Notes: generated by a model not told the origin, from the sequence alone. A stretch of DNA of 23,709 nucleotides from Lachnospiraceae bacterium (GCA_021153325.1 JAGKTQ010000035.1:1-23709); one strand, 5' to 3'. Positions 1-7,072 are shown, counted from the stretch's first letter. Numbers and translations are program-made.

Positions 1-1
1 A

Positions 2-106
2 ATGCTCATGGTTAATAAAGAAGCACAACAAAAACAGGACAAGGACAGCAGCCCCGCCGCTATTCCAAAGCAAGGGGAAATAGAAAACCAGATAGAGAGA
101 ATCTAA
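2..106 (+). CDS. C-terminal tail of a protein cut off by the left window edge
   Basis: An open frame enters from the left edge and ends at TAA 104-106. The visible 34 residues are hydrophilic and rich in Gln, Lys and Asp, ending NQIERI. Such tails are common on large conjugative-element proteins of Clostridia, and the DNA that follows is also mobile-element-like. The family cannot be recognised from the tail alone, and the true start lies outside the window. Confidence 0.45.
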   Translation: MLMVNKEAQQKQDKDSSPAAIPKQGEIENQIERI

Positions 107-200
107 AGAGAATTTTGATAATTTTGTGCTTTATTATCTTTTGTAGATGGAGTACAATGTAGCTGGATAAATTCAGAAATCAGAAAAAGGAGTAACAACA

Positions 201-1127
201 ATGAAACACATAAAGAAAAGTGGAATTGTAATGGTATTGATATTAGTAACAGCATTGTGTATTGGCTGCGGTAGCAAAGTAAATGAAGAAAAAAGCAACC
301 CAAGTACGGAAAATCATTCATCTCAAGTTGAAGAAGAAACTCAAGCCACAGAGAATCAGCATACAAAGGATATGCTTGATACAGAAAATAATAAGGCTGA
401 AAGTATTCAAGATGAGATTGCAAAAGTTGAAGATAAATCTCGTGAATATGAAAATGCTGATTGGGGCAGCATGGGACAGCAGGAAATGAATCAGCTCACT
501 GCACAGTGGTATCAGCTTTGGGATGATGAACTTAATTCTTTGTGGAGTAGATTAAGTGATGAATTAGATACCGAAACAAAAGCAGAAGTGCTTGATGAAC
601 AACGGGCATGGATTGATAGAAAAGAGAAAAATGTAAAAGGTGCAGGCATGGCTGCTTTTGGAGGAAGCCTTCAACCTCAATTAGAAAATGATACTGCCAA
701 AGACATGACACGAGCAAGGACTTACATACTTGCCGGTTATTTGGCAGATGTCAGAAACGAAAACTTTATTATTTCGTCTGAAATTCAAGAAAGTATTGAC
801 ATGGCAGATCCAAGCCTAAATGAGATTTTTGAAAAATTTGAAGGACAATGGATATTTGATAAAGAGCGTGGAGCATGTGTTGGTGTTGAAAAAACAGAAA
901 CATGTGCCTATGGTGTTGAGGGGAGTAATTGGACAGTTTGGGTAACTGGCGGTGATATTATTTCTGACCTTGATGTATATGGCTATACAGAGAATAACAT
1001 CATATTCAAAGTTACGCATGATGACTACGATGCTTATTATGAACTTTTATTTAACATGGATAATTTGCTTAGTTTTGCATATGGAACATCTTTAGGTGCG
1101 ATGGATGATATTATAGTGTGTGATTAA
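201..1127 (+). CDS. LprI/DUF1311-type secreted lipoprotein
   Basis: This is a 308-residue exported protein. Residues 1-22 form a lipoprotein signal peptide (KHIKK basic head, hydrophobic core, CIGC lipobox with Cys23), so it is probably anchored on the outer face of the cytoplasmic membrane. Residues about 28-80 are a low-complexity Glu/Asn/Thr linker. Residues about 86-180 resemble the LprI N-terminal (DUF1311) domain, with the pattern MNQLTAQWYQLWDDELN and later EQRAWIDRKE. The C-terminal 110 residues are an unassigned, probably beta-rich region. The start is supported by AAAGGAG eight bases upstream. Related proteins include lysozyme-inhibitor-like lipoproteins, but an inhibitory activity is not shown here. 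It stands alone between two pieces of mobile-element DNA, so it is probably cargo. Confidence 0.75.
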   Translation: MKHIKKSGIVMVLILVTALCIGCGSKVNEEKSNPSTENHSSQVEEETQATENQHTKDMLDTENNKAESIQDEIAKVEDKSREYENADWGSMGQQEMNQLTAQWYQLWDDELNSLWSRLSDELDTETKAEVLDEQRAWIDRKEKNVKGAGMAAFGGSLQPQLENDTAKDMTRARTYILAGYLADVRNENFIISSEIQESIDMADPSLNEIFEKFEGQWIFDKERGACVGVEKTETCAYGVEGSNWTVWVTGGDIISDLDVYGYTENNIIFKVTHDDYDAYYELLFNMDNLLSFAYGTSLGAMDDIIVCD

Positions 1128-1699
1128 AATGAATACTTGTAGAACCGAACAATAACGAAATACCCGCCGCCCATCACAGCGGGCACACAAGCAGTAAGTC
1201 TGAAAAGATTTGCTGCTTTTTTTGCGTCCATTTTTGGCAAACCACCCCATTCGCTTGTAGTAGGGAGTGACCGGGGAAGTTTGCCCGAAATGGGCTTGCT
1301 GCCGTAGTAGTGATGAAAAAATCCAAAGGAGCGTTTGGCATTTTCCGTTTCCGTCCGTAGAGGGGAGCAAAGGCGGGCAGGACACGCCGCCGCACTCGCT
1401 TTATTGACGGAAACCAGCTAAGCCGCCCCCTGCGGATTGCCGCAAAGTCAGCCGTAGAGGAAAGCGGCAGTTTCTTAGAGCAAGATTCTACCGCAGTACC
1501 AAAATTCGCTTTTCGCTCATTTTGCCCCTGCGGGAATCTTGTTGGGGAGTGCCTTCCCCAAACCCTGCTAATGCGGCTTATGCCGCTTAAAAATCCCTCA
1601 AAATATTTTTTCGGATTTTTCAAAAACAGTTCCGCTTCACACCCTGTTTTTCTCCTATTAGTGAGAGGACACCATACACAGAAAGGAGGTCTGTCGACC
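1128..1699. other. Hairpin-rich conjugative-element leader, possible oriT region
   Basis: There is no convincing gene in this 570-base stretch. It is visibly more GC-rich than its flanks and resembles the region in front of mobC in Tn1549-like elements. Several perfect short inverted repeats cluster at its right end: GCGGC/GCCGC (1573-1586), AAAAATCC/GGATTTTT (about 1588-1619) and AAAACAG/CTGTTTT (about 1622-1652). A transfer origin upstream of the relaxosome gene would fit, but no nic site can be identified by eye. A 191-codon minus-strand open frame here reads like chance. Confidence 0.4.
1190..1223 (+). terminator. Rho-independent terminator after the lipoprotein gene
   Basis: AGCAG (1190-1194) pairs with CTGCT (1213-1217), with further pairing TCT/AGA around a GAAA loop. 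The structure is followed by a run of seven T. It lies about 60 bases after the lipoprotein stop codon. The stem has internal mismatches, so strength is moderate. Confidence 0.55.
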
Positions 1700-1882
1700 A
1701 TGAAACGATACAACACGCCGCACCGCAGCCGGGTAGTCAAGACACGCATGACCGAGGAAGAATACGCTGAGTTTGCCCAGCGGCTTTCTGCTTACAACAT
1801 GAGCCAAGCCGAGTTTATCCGGCAAGCCATAACCGGGGCAGCCATACGGAACTGTGTACCACGGTGGGATTTCACACGGTAA
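1700..1882 (+). pseudogene. mobC: Truncated MobC-like relaxosome protein
   Basis: Translation begins at ATG 1700 behind a strong AAAGGAGGT (1682-1690). The N-terminal 50 residues (RVVKTRMTEEEYAEFAQRL, then MSQAEFIRQAI) match the ribbon-helix-helix DNA-binding half of MobC-family accessory proteins of Clostridial conjugative elements. Family members normally run well past 100 residues. Here the frame leaves the family after AAIR and ends ten residues later in NCVPRWDFTR, which is antisense rhuM sequence. The relaxase gene that should follow is absent. It is therefore a broken remnant, though a short DNA-binding peptide could still be made. Confidence 0.8.
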
Positions 1883-2046
1883 CCTACGGAGATGATTACA
1901 TCGAGATTGTAGTAATCGACATTGTAGGTTTTTCCGTCGGCGGCAGTTGTTGCAAAATTTGCAACAACTGAAATGCGCTGTAATTCTCCCTCTTCAAAAA
2001 TATTTTTGATGTGACGTGATATCGTTGATTTGTCACGCTGAAACAG
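1846..2046 (-). pseudogene. Internal fragment of a RhuM-family gene
   Basis: Reading the minus strand from 2046 to 1846 gives 67 uninterrupted residues, including STISRHIKNIFEEGEL and YNLDVIISVGYRVKS, ending RGTQFR. These are hallmark stretches of the RhuM (virulence/Fic-associated) family, whose members are usually over 300 residues. Both ends are lost. The C-terminal side stops exactly at the mobC junction. On the N-terminal side the family frame is lost just upstream of LFQRDKS, probably through a small indel or rearrangement around 2047-2060. No start codon or ribosome site remains. Confidence 0.8.
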
Positions 2047-2103
2047 ACATTGTACTGGTTCTTACACTGTGGTGATTATTTGAATTCTATGGAGAGGACC
2101 TAA

Positions 2104-2562
2104 ATGGAAAAAAGAAAGAAGATTTCTATAGTTCTTATAATAGCGAGTGTCATTTTTTTAATAAGTGGTATCATCTACTTGCGGTTTGAACTTAAGGGAA
2201 AAATATACTTGAATGTAAATGAAGATAATATAGAAACAATTAGAGAACTTTGTGAAATCAATGATATAGAAATTGACGATGGACTGAGCCAAATTGGCTA
2301 TAAGATGTGTTTGGGAGATTGGGAATTATATTTAAAATATCAAAATGGTACATCTGATTGGGCATTACTAAACGATACTGTTGGTGTAGACTTACGGACT
2401 TATATACAGGAAAATGGTAAAATGGGTGGAATTGCAGGTACAATTACATACAAGATTATGAATGGAAGTGCTGTTTTGGTGCTGATTTGTGTAATATATT
2501 TTGTCGTCACTAAGATTTGTAGTGACAATTTTAGAAATATGATTCATCGCAAAGAGATATAG
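2104..2562 (+). CDS. Small bitopic membrane protein of unknown function
   Basis: A 152-residue protein that I do not recognise. It has an N-terminal membrane segment (about residues 7-27, after a MEKRKK basic head) and a second one near the C-terminus (about 121-139). Between them is a soluble acidic domain of about 90 residues that is probably extracellular. GGAGAGG lies seven bases before the ATG. It sits alone between the rhuM fragment and the converging blaR1 gene. The rearranged left flank suggests it arrived with mobile DNA. A role cannot be inferred from the sequence. Confidence 0.65.
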   Translation: MEKRKKISIVLIIASVIFLISGIIYLRFELKGKIYLNVNEDNIETIRELCEINDIEIDDGLSQIGYKMCLGDWELYLKYQNGTSDWALLNDTVGVDLRTYIQENGKMGGIAGTITYKIMNGSAVLVLICVIYFVVTKICSDNFRNMIHRKEI

Positions 2563-2702
2563 GGCTATAAAGGCTGTACGATTTGGGCAATAACAAAGTA
2601 TAAGATAAAGAAACGAATTTGAATTTTTGCACTCAACAAATTGTAGAGTATCTATTTTGTGAAGCAAAATATTCAGCGCTTTAATAGGTTAAGAGAAAAA
2701 GG

Positions 2703-2750
2703 AAAAAATCGGATAAAAGTCAATTTGATAGTTGACCATTACCCGATTTT
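2703..2750 (-). terminator. Strong terminator for blaI-blaR1 (possibly bidirectional)
   Basis: On the minus strand AATCGG, TAA and GTCAA pair with TTGAC, TTA and CCGATT across a short loop. A T run follows, complementary to A 2703-2708. It starts directly after the blaR1 stop codon. On the plus strand the same hairpin is followed by TTTTC, so it may also stop transcription from the membrane protein gene. Confidence 0.75.
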
Positions 2751-2751
2751 C

Positions 2752-4548
2752 TTATTTCCATATGTTCATGTCAGACAAGATCGACATGGTTATTTCGGTA
2801 GCATTACTTCCGGTAGCGTTGTTATCGGCTCCAATGTTAGTAGCAAAAAAGTATGTATTATCTATGGTTTCGATATAGCCTATAAACCATCCGTTCACAT
2901 CCTGTCCATCTACACGGCCGGTTCCGGTCTTTCCGTAGAATGTTCCGGTATCGGAAGAGGAAAGGCAGATGGCATCTTTTACTGCATTAATGTTTTCAGG
3001 AGCGAAGCCGAAGCTGTTATTTTGCAGCTTGATTAACAGTTCGACCTGTTCTACTGGGGAAATCTCCAAGGAAGATTCCATCCAATAGGTGGAGAAATCG
3101 CCGCTCATGTTTTCATTTCCGTATCCGATTTCCTTGATATAATCGTAAAGGTCAGCCGTACCAAGCTGTTCGTCCACTGATTGGAAGTACCAGTTCACAG
3201 ATGAAGCCATAGCAGACTGCAAGGTCTGATCAGCGTTCCATGCTTCAAATGGATAACTTTCTCCGTTCCATGCAATAAAGGAATCTTCCGGTGTAATGAC
3301 ACCTTCCTCTAAGCCGAATAATGCATCATATATTTTGTATGTAGAATTTGGTGCAACACGCAAGGTTGCATGATCCATATCGTGTATGCTCCAGGAGTCA
3401 TTTTCTAAATCGTACAAAACAAAACTGCCTTCGTATTCTCCAAAATAGGAAGAAAAATCTACATAGGAAATATTCTCAGAAGAAGTTTTCCATTGATAGT
3501 GACTGACCTCTGCTGCGTATGTAGATAAAATCGGAGCGAGACCAAGAAGCAGGACAGCGGTCAGCATGAAAGCAGTCATGCCCTTTAGCCTTTTCATAAA
3601 TGTTGGTTTCTCATATGAGGCAATATTGGTGATTCTTCGTTTCATCTGTTTCATGTTTCCACCAAGGCCGGCAGCAAATGGAAAAGGAGTAAGCGATACT
3701 TTTTCCGCAAAGTTAATGAGAGTATTCCCATAATCCTCGTAAGCATCCTCTTCAAGCATTTTCAAAACGGAAGTGTCACAGGCCACCTCTCTGTCATTAC
3801 GCATTTCTTTCAGAGCGTACCACACAAGAGGATTGAACCAATATACCACTCCGGCGAGGTTCATCAGATAATTTGCGATGGCATCGTGGTGCTTGTAATG
3901 CTGTAGTTCGTGCAACAGCATATAACGCATATCGGATTCGTCATAATCAGAGATCAGATGAATTGGAAGATAAATACACGGTTTCAAAAGTCCGACAATA
4001 ATGGGGGATTTCAAAAATGCGGTGCTGTAAACAGGAATATCTCTGTGAATCCCCATTTCCTCCAGACATCGATGATACAGTCTGCGGACTTCCTGATTTT
4101 GAAGTGGAAGCGCAGATTTCTCCAACGTGTGTAAGCGGAGAGAGGATTTGATTACCAATATTATCATGGCGAGAATACCGACAATCCATATCCCTAATAG
4201 TATGTATCCTGCGATGGATGGCGTCTCACTATTTACCGAAAGAGTAAAGTCGTTCATCCAATTTGTATTTCCGGTTGTAACTGCTTCTGCGGTGCCTGCA
4301 ATATTGGTGCCAGCACCGGAAGAAGGAGAACTTCTCAGGCTGCCAAGCCAGGAGAAGATTTGTGGTAGACCGATGAAACGGAACGGTATAAATGGAACTG
4401 CTAAAAGTCCGAGCAGCAGAAACCACAGATTATACTGCATCCGGCTGGACAGGCTGTTTTTGAATATCCGTTTGACAATCAAAAGAATTCCAATGATACC
4501 GCTGATAAACACATTGCATATGAAAAAGCGTATCATAAAATTAGCCAC
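2752..4548 (-). CDS. blaR1: BlaR1/MecR1-type beta-lactam sensor-transducer
   Basis: A 598-residue integral membrane sensor. The N-terminal half carries about four membrane helices (near 5-25, 41-58, 113-134 and 324-344) and an M56 metalloprotease zone with HELQH at 213-217. The extracellular C-terminal half is a class D-like penicillin-binding sensor with STYK at 402-405 (acylated serine 402), SVN at 450-452 and KTG at 540-542. Acylation by a beta-lactam is expected to trigger the protease and remove the BlaI repressor. All key motifs are intact. The start is GTG 4546-4548, one base after the blaI stop, with AGGAGG inside the end of blaI, so the two genes are translationally coupled. Confidence 0.93.
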   Translation of the reverse strand: MANFMIRFFICNVFISGIIGILLIVKRIFKNSLSSRMQYNLWFLLLGLLAVPFIPFRFIGLPQIFSWLGSLRSSPSSGAGTNIAGTAEAVTTGNTNWMNDFTLSVNSETPSIAGYILLGIWIVGILAMIILVIKSSLRLHTLEKSALPLQNQEVRRLYHRCLEEMGIHRDIPVYSTAFLKSPIIVGLLKPCIYLPIHLISDYDESDMRYMLLHELQHYKHHDAIANYLMNLAGVVYWFNPLVWYALKEMRNDREVACDTSVLKMLEEDAYEDYGNTLINFAEKVSLTPFPFAAGLGGNMKQMKRRITNIASYEKPTFMKRLKGMTAFMLTAVLLLGLAPILSTYAAEVSHYQWKTSSENISYVDFSSYFGEYEGSFVLYDLENDSWSIHDMDHATLRVAPNSTYKIYDALFGLEEGVITPEDSFIAWNGESYPFEAWNADQTLQSAMASSVNWYFQSVDEQLGTADLYDYIKEIGYGNENMSGDFSTYWMESSLEISPVEQVELLIKLQNNSFGFAPENINAVKDAICLSSSDTGTFYGKTGTGRVDGQDVNGWFIGYIETIDNTYFFATNIGADNNATGSNATEITMSILSDMNIWK

Positions 4549-4549
4549 G

Positions 4550-4936
4550 TTAATTGCCTCCTTTTTTTGACCTCTTTGAAAGAAGGGAGCGGAGTGTGTC
4601 TATTTCTGTTTCAGACAGTCTGTCATTTTCGATGTATGCAGACAGCATGGCAGTGATATCTCCATCATAGTAGCGTTCCAGAAAAGAGTTGCTTTCCTGG
4701 CCGATGTATTCATTTTCTTTTACAACTGGGGTGTAAACAAATACTCGGCTCTGTTTCTCATAAGTCAGAGCGCCTTTGGTCACGAGGCGTTTGATTAAAG
4801 TCTGTATCGTTTTCGGACTCCAGTTTGTAGTTTGTAATAATTTGTCTGTTATTTCATTTGTGCTGATTGGAGCATGTTTCCATACGATTTTCATAACTTC
4901 AAATTCAGCTTCTGAAATCTGTGGCAGATTGCTCAT
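4550..4936 (-). CDS. blaI: BlaI/MecI-family transcriptional repressor
   Basis: A 128-residue winged-helix repressor and first gene of the pair. Residues about 8-75 form the DNA-binding domain (EAEFEVMKIVWK, then TKTIQTL-like SPKTIQTLIKRL). The rest is the dimerisation tail. The length matches the family. The start ATG follows an unusual all-G ribosome site (eight consecutive G on the coding strand). It is expected to bind the TTAC-N4-GTAA dyads upstream, one of which lies just downstream of its own -10 box, giving autorepression relieved through BlaR1. Confidence 0.93.
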   Translation of the reverse strand: MSNLPQISEAEFEVMKIVWKHAPISTNEITDKLLQTTNWSPKTIQTLIKRLVTKGALTYEKQSRVFVYTPVVKENEYIGQESNSFLERYYDGDITAMLSAYIENDRLSETEIDTLRSLLSKRSKKGGN

Positions 4937-4958
4937 TTAAAATCCCCCCCCTTAAATC

Positions 4959-4970
4959 TTACACGTGTAA
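4959..4970. promoter_or_regulatory. BlaI operator-like dyad 1
   Basis: Perfect palindrome TTACACGTGTAA placed at about the transcription start of blaI. It fits the TACA/TGTA half-site logic of BlaI/MecI operators. It shares the TTAC-N4-GTAA frame with the dyad at 5057-5068. Confidence 0.75.
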
Positions 4971-4977
4971 TAAAAAT

Positions 4978-5006
4978 ATTATATGTGTTGTTAACGCAAT
5001 TGTCAA
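4978..5006 (-). promoter_or_regulatory. Promoter of blaI-blaR1
   Basis: On the minus strand there is a perfect consensus pair: TTGACA (5001-5006) and TATAAT (4978-4983), separated by exactly 17 bases. The TTACACGTGTAA operator lies between the -10 box and the ribosome site. This is a strong promoter held by repression. Confidence 0.9.
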
Positions 5007-5033
5007 TTTTAGAAAATAAATATTGATCAAAAT

Positions 5034-5068
5034 ATACATGTGTAATAATACAAATATTACGCGAGTAA
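5034..5068. promoter_or_regulatory. Two further BlaI operator-like dyads
   Basis: ATACATGTGTAA (5034-5045) and TTACGCGAGTAA (5057-5068) repeat the TAC-N4-GTA pattern of the blaI operator. Their centres are 23 bases apart, about two helical turns. They lie upstream of the blaI -35 box. They could cooperate with dyad 1 or control a rightward transcript, although no good plus-strand promoter is visible. Confidence 0.55.
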
Positions 5069-5304
5069 GATTTGTAGACTTAAAGTATCTGATAATACGG
5101 AAGATAGAAGTGATTAAATAAATAGACACTATTAAAATCTGGTGTTACAATAATGAAGAACAATGAGGCACCGCAAGATGCTACCTTTTTGTTCTGTATA
5201 GTTCGCAGTTGCGTTCTAATATACAACGCAACATAGAATCTGAATTAAATGCAAATTCCCAGATACAATAATGACAGGTATTTCGGAAATGAGGTGCATT
5301 TTAC
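5069..5304. other. Intergenic region with an inverted repeat ahead of the XRE gene
   Basis: With the blaI operator region this makes a gap of about 370 bases without a clear gene. It contains the perfect inverted repeat GTTGCGTT (5208-5215) / AACGCAAC (5225-5232) with a nine-base spacer. It also holds a 27-codon open frame starting near 5152 that has no convincing ribosome site. Nothing else is recognisable. Confidence 0.5.
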
Positions 5305-5616
5305 TTGGTTGATGAGAACTATATTATAGATAAAATAGAGAAACTTTGCGAAGAAAAAGAGTTGAATCGTTATCGCTTGGTTAAAAAAGCTGGGTTGACA
5401 TTATTGTCCATAACTACTTTGTTTAATAGAAAAAGTATTCCTACAATTCAAACATTAGAGAAGACATGTAAGGGATTAGATATGACACTTGCTCAATTCT
5501 TTGCAGAAGACAATACTATACCAGATTTAACTGACGAACAATATGAAATTTTGGATATATGGATGAATCTGGATGAACAAGAAAAGGCATTAGTAAAGAT
5601 GTGTAGATATAAATGA
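5305..5616 (+). CDS. Small XRE-family helix-turn-helix regulator
   Basis: A 103-residue protein. Residues about 5-66 form a Cro/C1-type HTH (NRYRLVKKAGLTLLSITTLF, then PTIQTLEKTCKGLDMTLAQF), and the tail matches the common DLTDEQYEILDIWMNLDEQEK region of Firmicute XRE regulators. The start is TTG 5305, chosen because GAGGTG lies eight bases upstream and no ATG is available in frame. Right after the stop, another frame reads about 18 acidic codons to TAA near 5665, possibly the tail of a lost gene. The 8-bp inverted repeat at 5208-5232 is a plausible operator. Confidence 0.8.
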   Translation: MVDENYIIDKIEKLCEEKELNRYRLVKKAGLTLLSITTLFNRKSIPTIQTLEKTCKGLDMTLAQFFAEDNTIPDLTDEQYEILDIWMNLDEQEKALVKMCRYK

Positions 5617-5708
5617 ATATTTAGAAGAGTATAAAGAAGAGGTCGAACAAATTATTTGGCATTAAGTAAAGCATTTTAGCATATACTATGAGTAACTGTA
5701 GAAATTGC

Positions 5709-5737
5709 TTGACATAAAGTTCGAAGTCAAGTAGGAT
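5709..5737 (+). promoter_or_regulatory. Promoter of the abiF-associated ncRNA
   Basis: TTGACA (5709-5714) and TAGGAT (5732-5737) are separated by exactly 17 bases, predicting a start near 5743-5746. CTTGAC (5708-5713) and GTCAAG (5726-5731) form an inverted repeat over the -35 box and spacer. The right side, TCGAAGTCAAGTAGGA, matches 13 of 16 bases of the abiE operator half-site TTGAAGTCAAATAGTA. Confidence 0.8.
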
Positions 5738-5742
5738 AAATA

Positions 5743-5811
5743 CAGTGATCGCGTTGCAGAAACCTGTGAGGCCTGCGACCGGGGGAGAACCTGCGGGGTC
5801 TCCTCTTTTTT
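5743..5811 (+). ncRNA. Structured ncRNA upstream of abiF (candidate RNA antitoxin)
   Basis: The predicted transcript is about 70 nt, ending at its own terminator 20 bases before the abiF start. Hairpin 1 pairs GTTGCAG (5753-5759) with CTGCGAC (5773-5779), with one G-U pair, and contains an inner CCT/AGG mini-stem. Hairpin 2 is the terminator. Established knowledge: abiF genes are stably associated with a conserved upstream ncRNA, reported to act as the antitoxin of the HEPN protein and connected to Cas13 ancestry. Whether this RNA matches the known motif was not tested. The promoter-RNA-terminator-gene order supports the call. Confidence 0.72.
5784..5811 (+). terminator. Terminator at the 3' end of the abiF ncRNA
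   Basis: GGAGA (5784-5788) pairs with TCTCC (5799-5803), supported by an inner CC/GG pair. Six T follow at 5806-5811. It separates the ncRNA from abiF, so abiF itself would be expressed by read-through from this promoter. Confidence 0.75.
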
Positions 5812-5831
5812 ACTTTAAGGAGACATTGAAT

Positions 5832-6758
5832 ATGCCAAAGATTTTTTTGAGTTATGATCAGCAAATAGAAAAACTGAAGAATGAGAAGAATCTGCAAGTT
5901 GATGATGAGGCATATGCCAAAGAGATTTTAAGGCAGACAAGTTACTATTCATTAATTGGAGGGTATAAGGATATCTTTAAAAATCCAACAACCAAGAAGT
6001 ACAAGGATGGAACGAGATTTGAAGATATCGTAGAGTTATATTATTTTGATGAATCCTTAAGGCAGTTACTTTTGAGATATCTCATTAAAGTAGAAAATGA
6101 AATAAAGTCACAAGTTTCTTACTATTTTACGGAGAAGAATGGCGAGAACCAAAAGGAATATCTTGATACTGCAAATTACAATTATGTAGGTAAGAAAAAT
6201 CAAAGAGATATTGACCGTTTAATAAAGATATTAGAAGGGTATGTAACAAAGCCGACAGATTACCATTACATAAATCATGCACAGAGAAAATATGGGAATG
6301 TTCCGTTATGGGTACTGACAAATGCGTTGACATTTGGAAATATTTCCAAAATGTATATGTTGCTTCCGCAGGATATACAGATTAAGGTTAGCAGGAATTA
6401 TCTGTGCATCAACGAGAGTCAAATGATTTCTATTTTGGCTGTAATGGTAAAATTCAGAAATGTCTGTGCACATGGTGAACGATTATTTACTTATAGAACT
6501 ACCGACAGCATTTCGGATTTACCGATACATATGAAATTAAAGATTGCTCAAAAAGGTACACAATATGTGAATGGAAAAAATGATTTGTTTTCAGTTGTGA
6601 TTGCTTTAAGATATATGCTGAGTGATAGTTGGTATAAGGAATTTATAAAGGAGCTTAAAGTATTAATTGACAAATACCTTAAGAAGGATTATGTCCCACA
6701 GATTATAGAAAATCTGATAAATGCAGTGAATGCATTTAAAGATGCAGCTTCAAAGTAA
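5832..6758 (+). CDS. abiF: AbiF/Abi_2-family abortive-infection HEPN protein
   Basis: A 308-residue Abi_2 (AbiD/AbiF) protein, predicted to be an RNase toxin that shuts down the infected cell. The N-terminal signature is visible (YAKEILRQTSYYSLIGGYKD), then the central LLRYLIKVENEIKSQVSYYF helix. The HEPN catalytic motif R-x4-H appears as RNVCAH at residues 209-214. The length is normal for the family and nothing is disrupted. I chose ATG 5832 because TAAGGAG lies ten bases upstream and the N-terminus matches the family. The longer open frame from 5745 would translate the ncRNA and is rejected. A strong terminator follows. The upstream ncRNA and adjacent abiE genes make this a defence island. 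Confidence 0.9.
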   Translation: MPKIFLSYDQQIEKLKNEKNLQVDDEAYAKEILRQTSYYSLIGGYKDIFKNPTTKKYKDGTRFEDIVELYYFDESLRQLLLRYLIKVENEIKSQVSYYFTEKNGENQKEYLDTANYNYVGKKNQRDIDRLIKILEGYVTKPTDYHYINHAQRKYGNVPLWVLTNALTFGNISKMYMLLPQDIQIKVSRNYLCINESQMISILAVMVKFRNVCAHGERLFTYRTTDSISDLPIHMKLKIAQKGTQYVNGKNDLFSVVIALRYMLSDSWYKEFIKELKVLIDKYLKKDYVPQIIENLINAVNAFKDAASK

Positions 6759-6771
6759 TTATGTAATTTTA

Positions 6772-6795
6772 GCATCTCCTTGGAGGTGCTTTTTT
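6772..6795 (+). terminator. Rho-independent terminator after abiF
   Basis: GCATCTCC (6772-6779) pairs with GGAGGTGC (6782-6789), followed by six T. It ends the ncRNA-abiF unit and isolates it from abiE. Confidence 0.85.
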
Positions 6796-7028
6796 CGACT
6801 CCTGACAAATTTGAAAGGAGTGAAAAAAGGGCGGAAATCGTTATGGAACAGAAAATCAAATATGAGTAAATGACAGGCAGGGATGACAACTGAATAAAGA
6901 AACGAAATTCTTGCCTGATAAATAAATCCTACGAATTTATGGTAAGAGTAAAATGTTCGATGGGTTCGGGCGTTTTATTTTTGGTGTAAATAATCAAAAA
7001 TAATTTGGAAATACTAATAATTGATTAT
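6796..7028. other. Intergenic spacer between abiF and abiE
   Basis: With the terminator and abiE operator this makes about 330 bases without a gene. An eight-codon frame at about 6843 (MEQKIKYE, then TAA), followed in frame by MTGRDDN and a stop, looks like the decayed start of a small mobile-element gene. The rest is A/T-rich and shows no clear promoter. Confidence 0.4.
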
Positions 7029-7072
7029 GTACTATTTGACTTCAAAGTGATAAAATTGAAGTCAAATAGTAC
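7029..7072. promoter_or_regulatory. Perfect 17-bp inverted repeat: abiE operator
   Basis: GTACTATTTGACTTCAA (7029-7045) and TTGAAGTCAAATAGTAC (7056-7072) are exact reverse complements around a ten-base spacer. The repeat ends five bases before the abiEi ribosome site. AbiEi antitoxins are known to autoregulate by binding inverted repeats in their own promoter, so this is the expected operator. TAAAAT (7051-7056) inside the repeat could be a -10 box. Confidence 0.85.

Noticed and set aside
1174..1749. 191-codon minus-strand open frame antisense to the mobC leader
   Set aside because: It has no ribosome site, its composition is Arg/Ser/Pro-rich as in GC-rich antisense frames, it resembles no known family, and it overlaps the true mobC start.
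4127..4570. 147-codon plus-strand frame inside blaR1
   Set aside because: It is antisense to an intact blaR1 with conserved motifs and has no promoter or ribosome site.
4729..4737. TGTAAACA copy inside blaI
   Set aside because: It is explained by coding sequence (VYTPV region) and is not near a promoter, so it is a chance occurrence.
5745..5831. Upstream GTG start that would lengthen AbiF by 29 residues
   Set aside because: It would translate the structured ncRNA and its terminator. ATG 5832 has TAAGGAG upstream and gives the family N-terminus.
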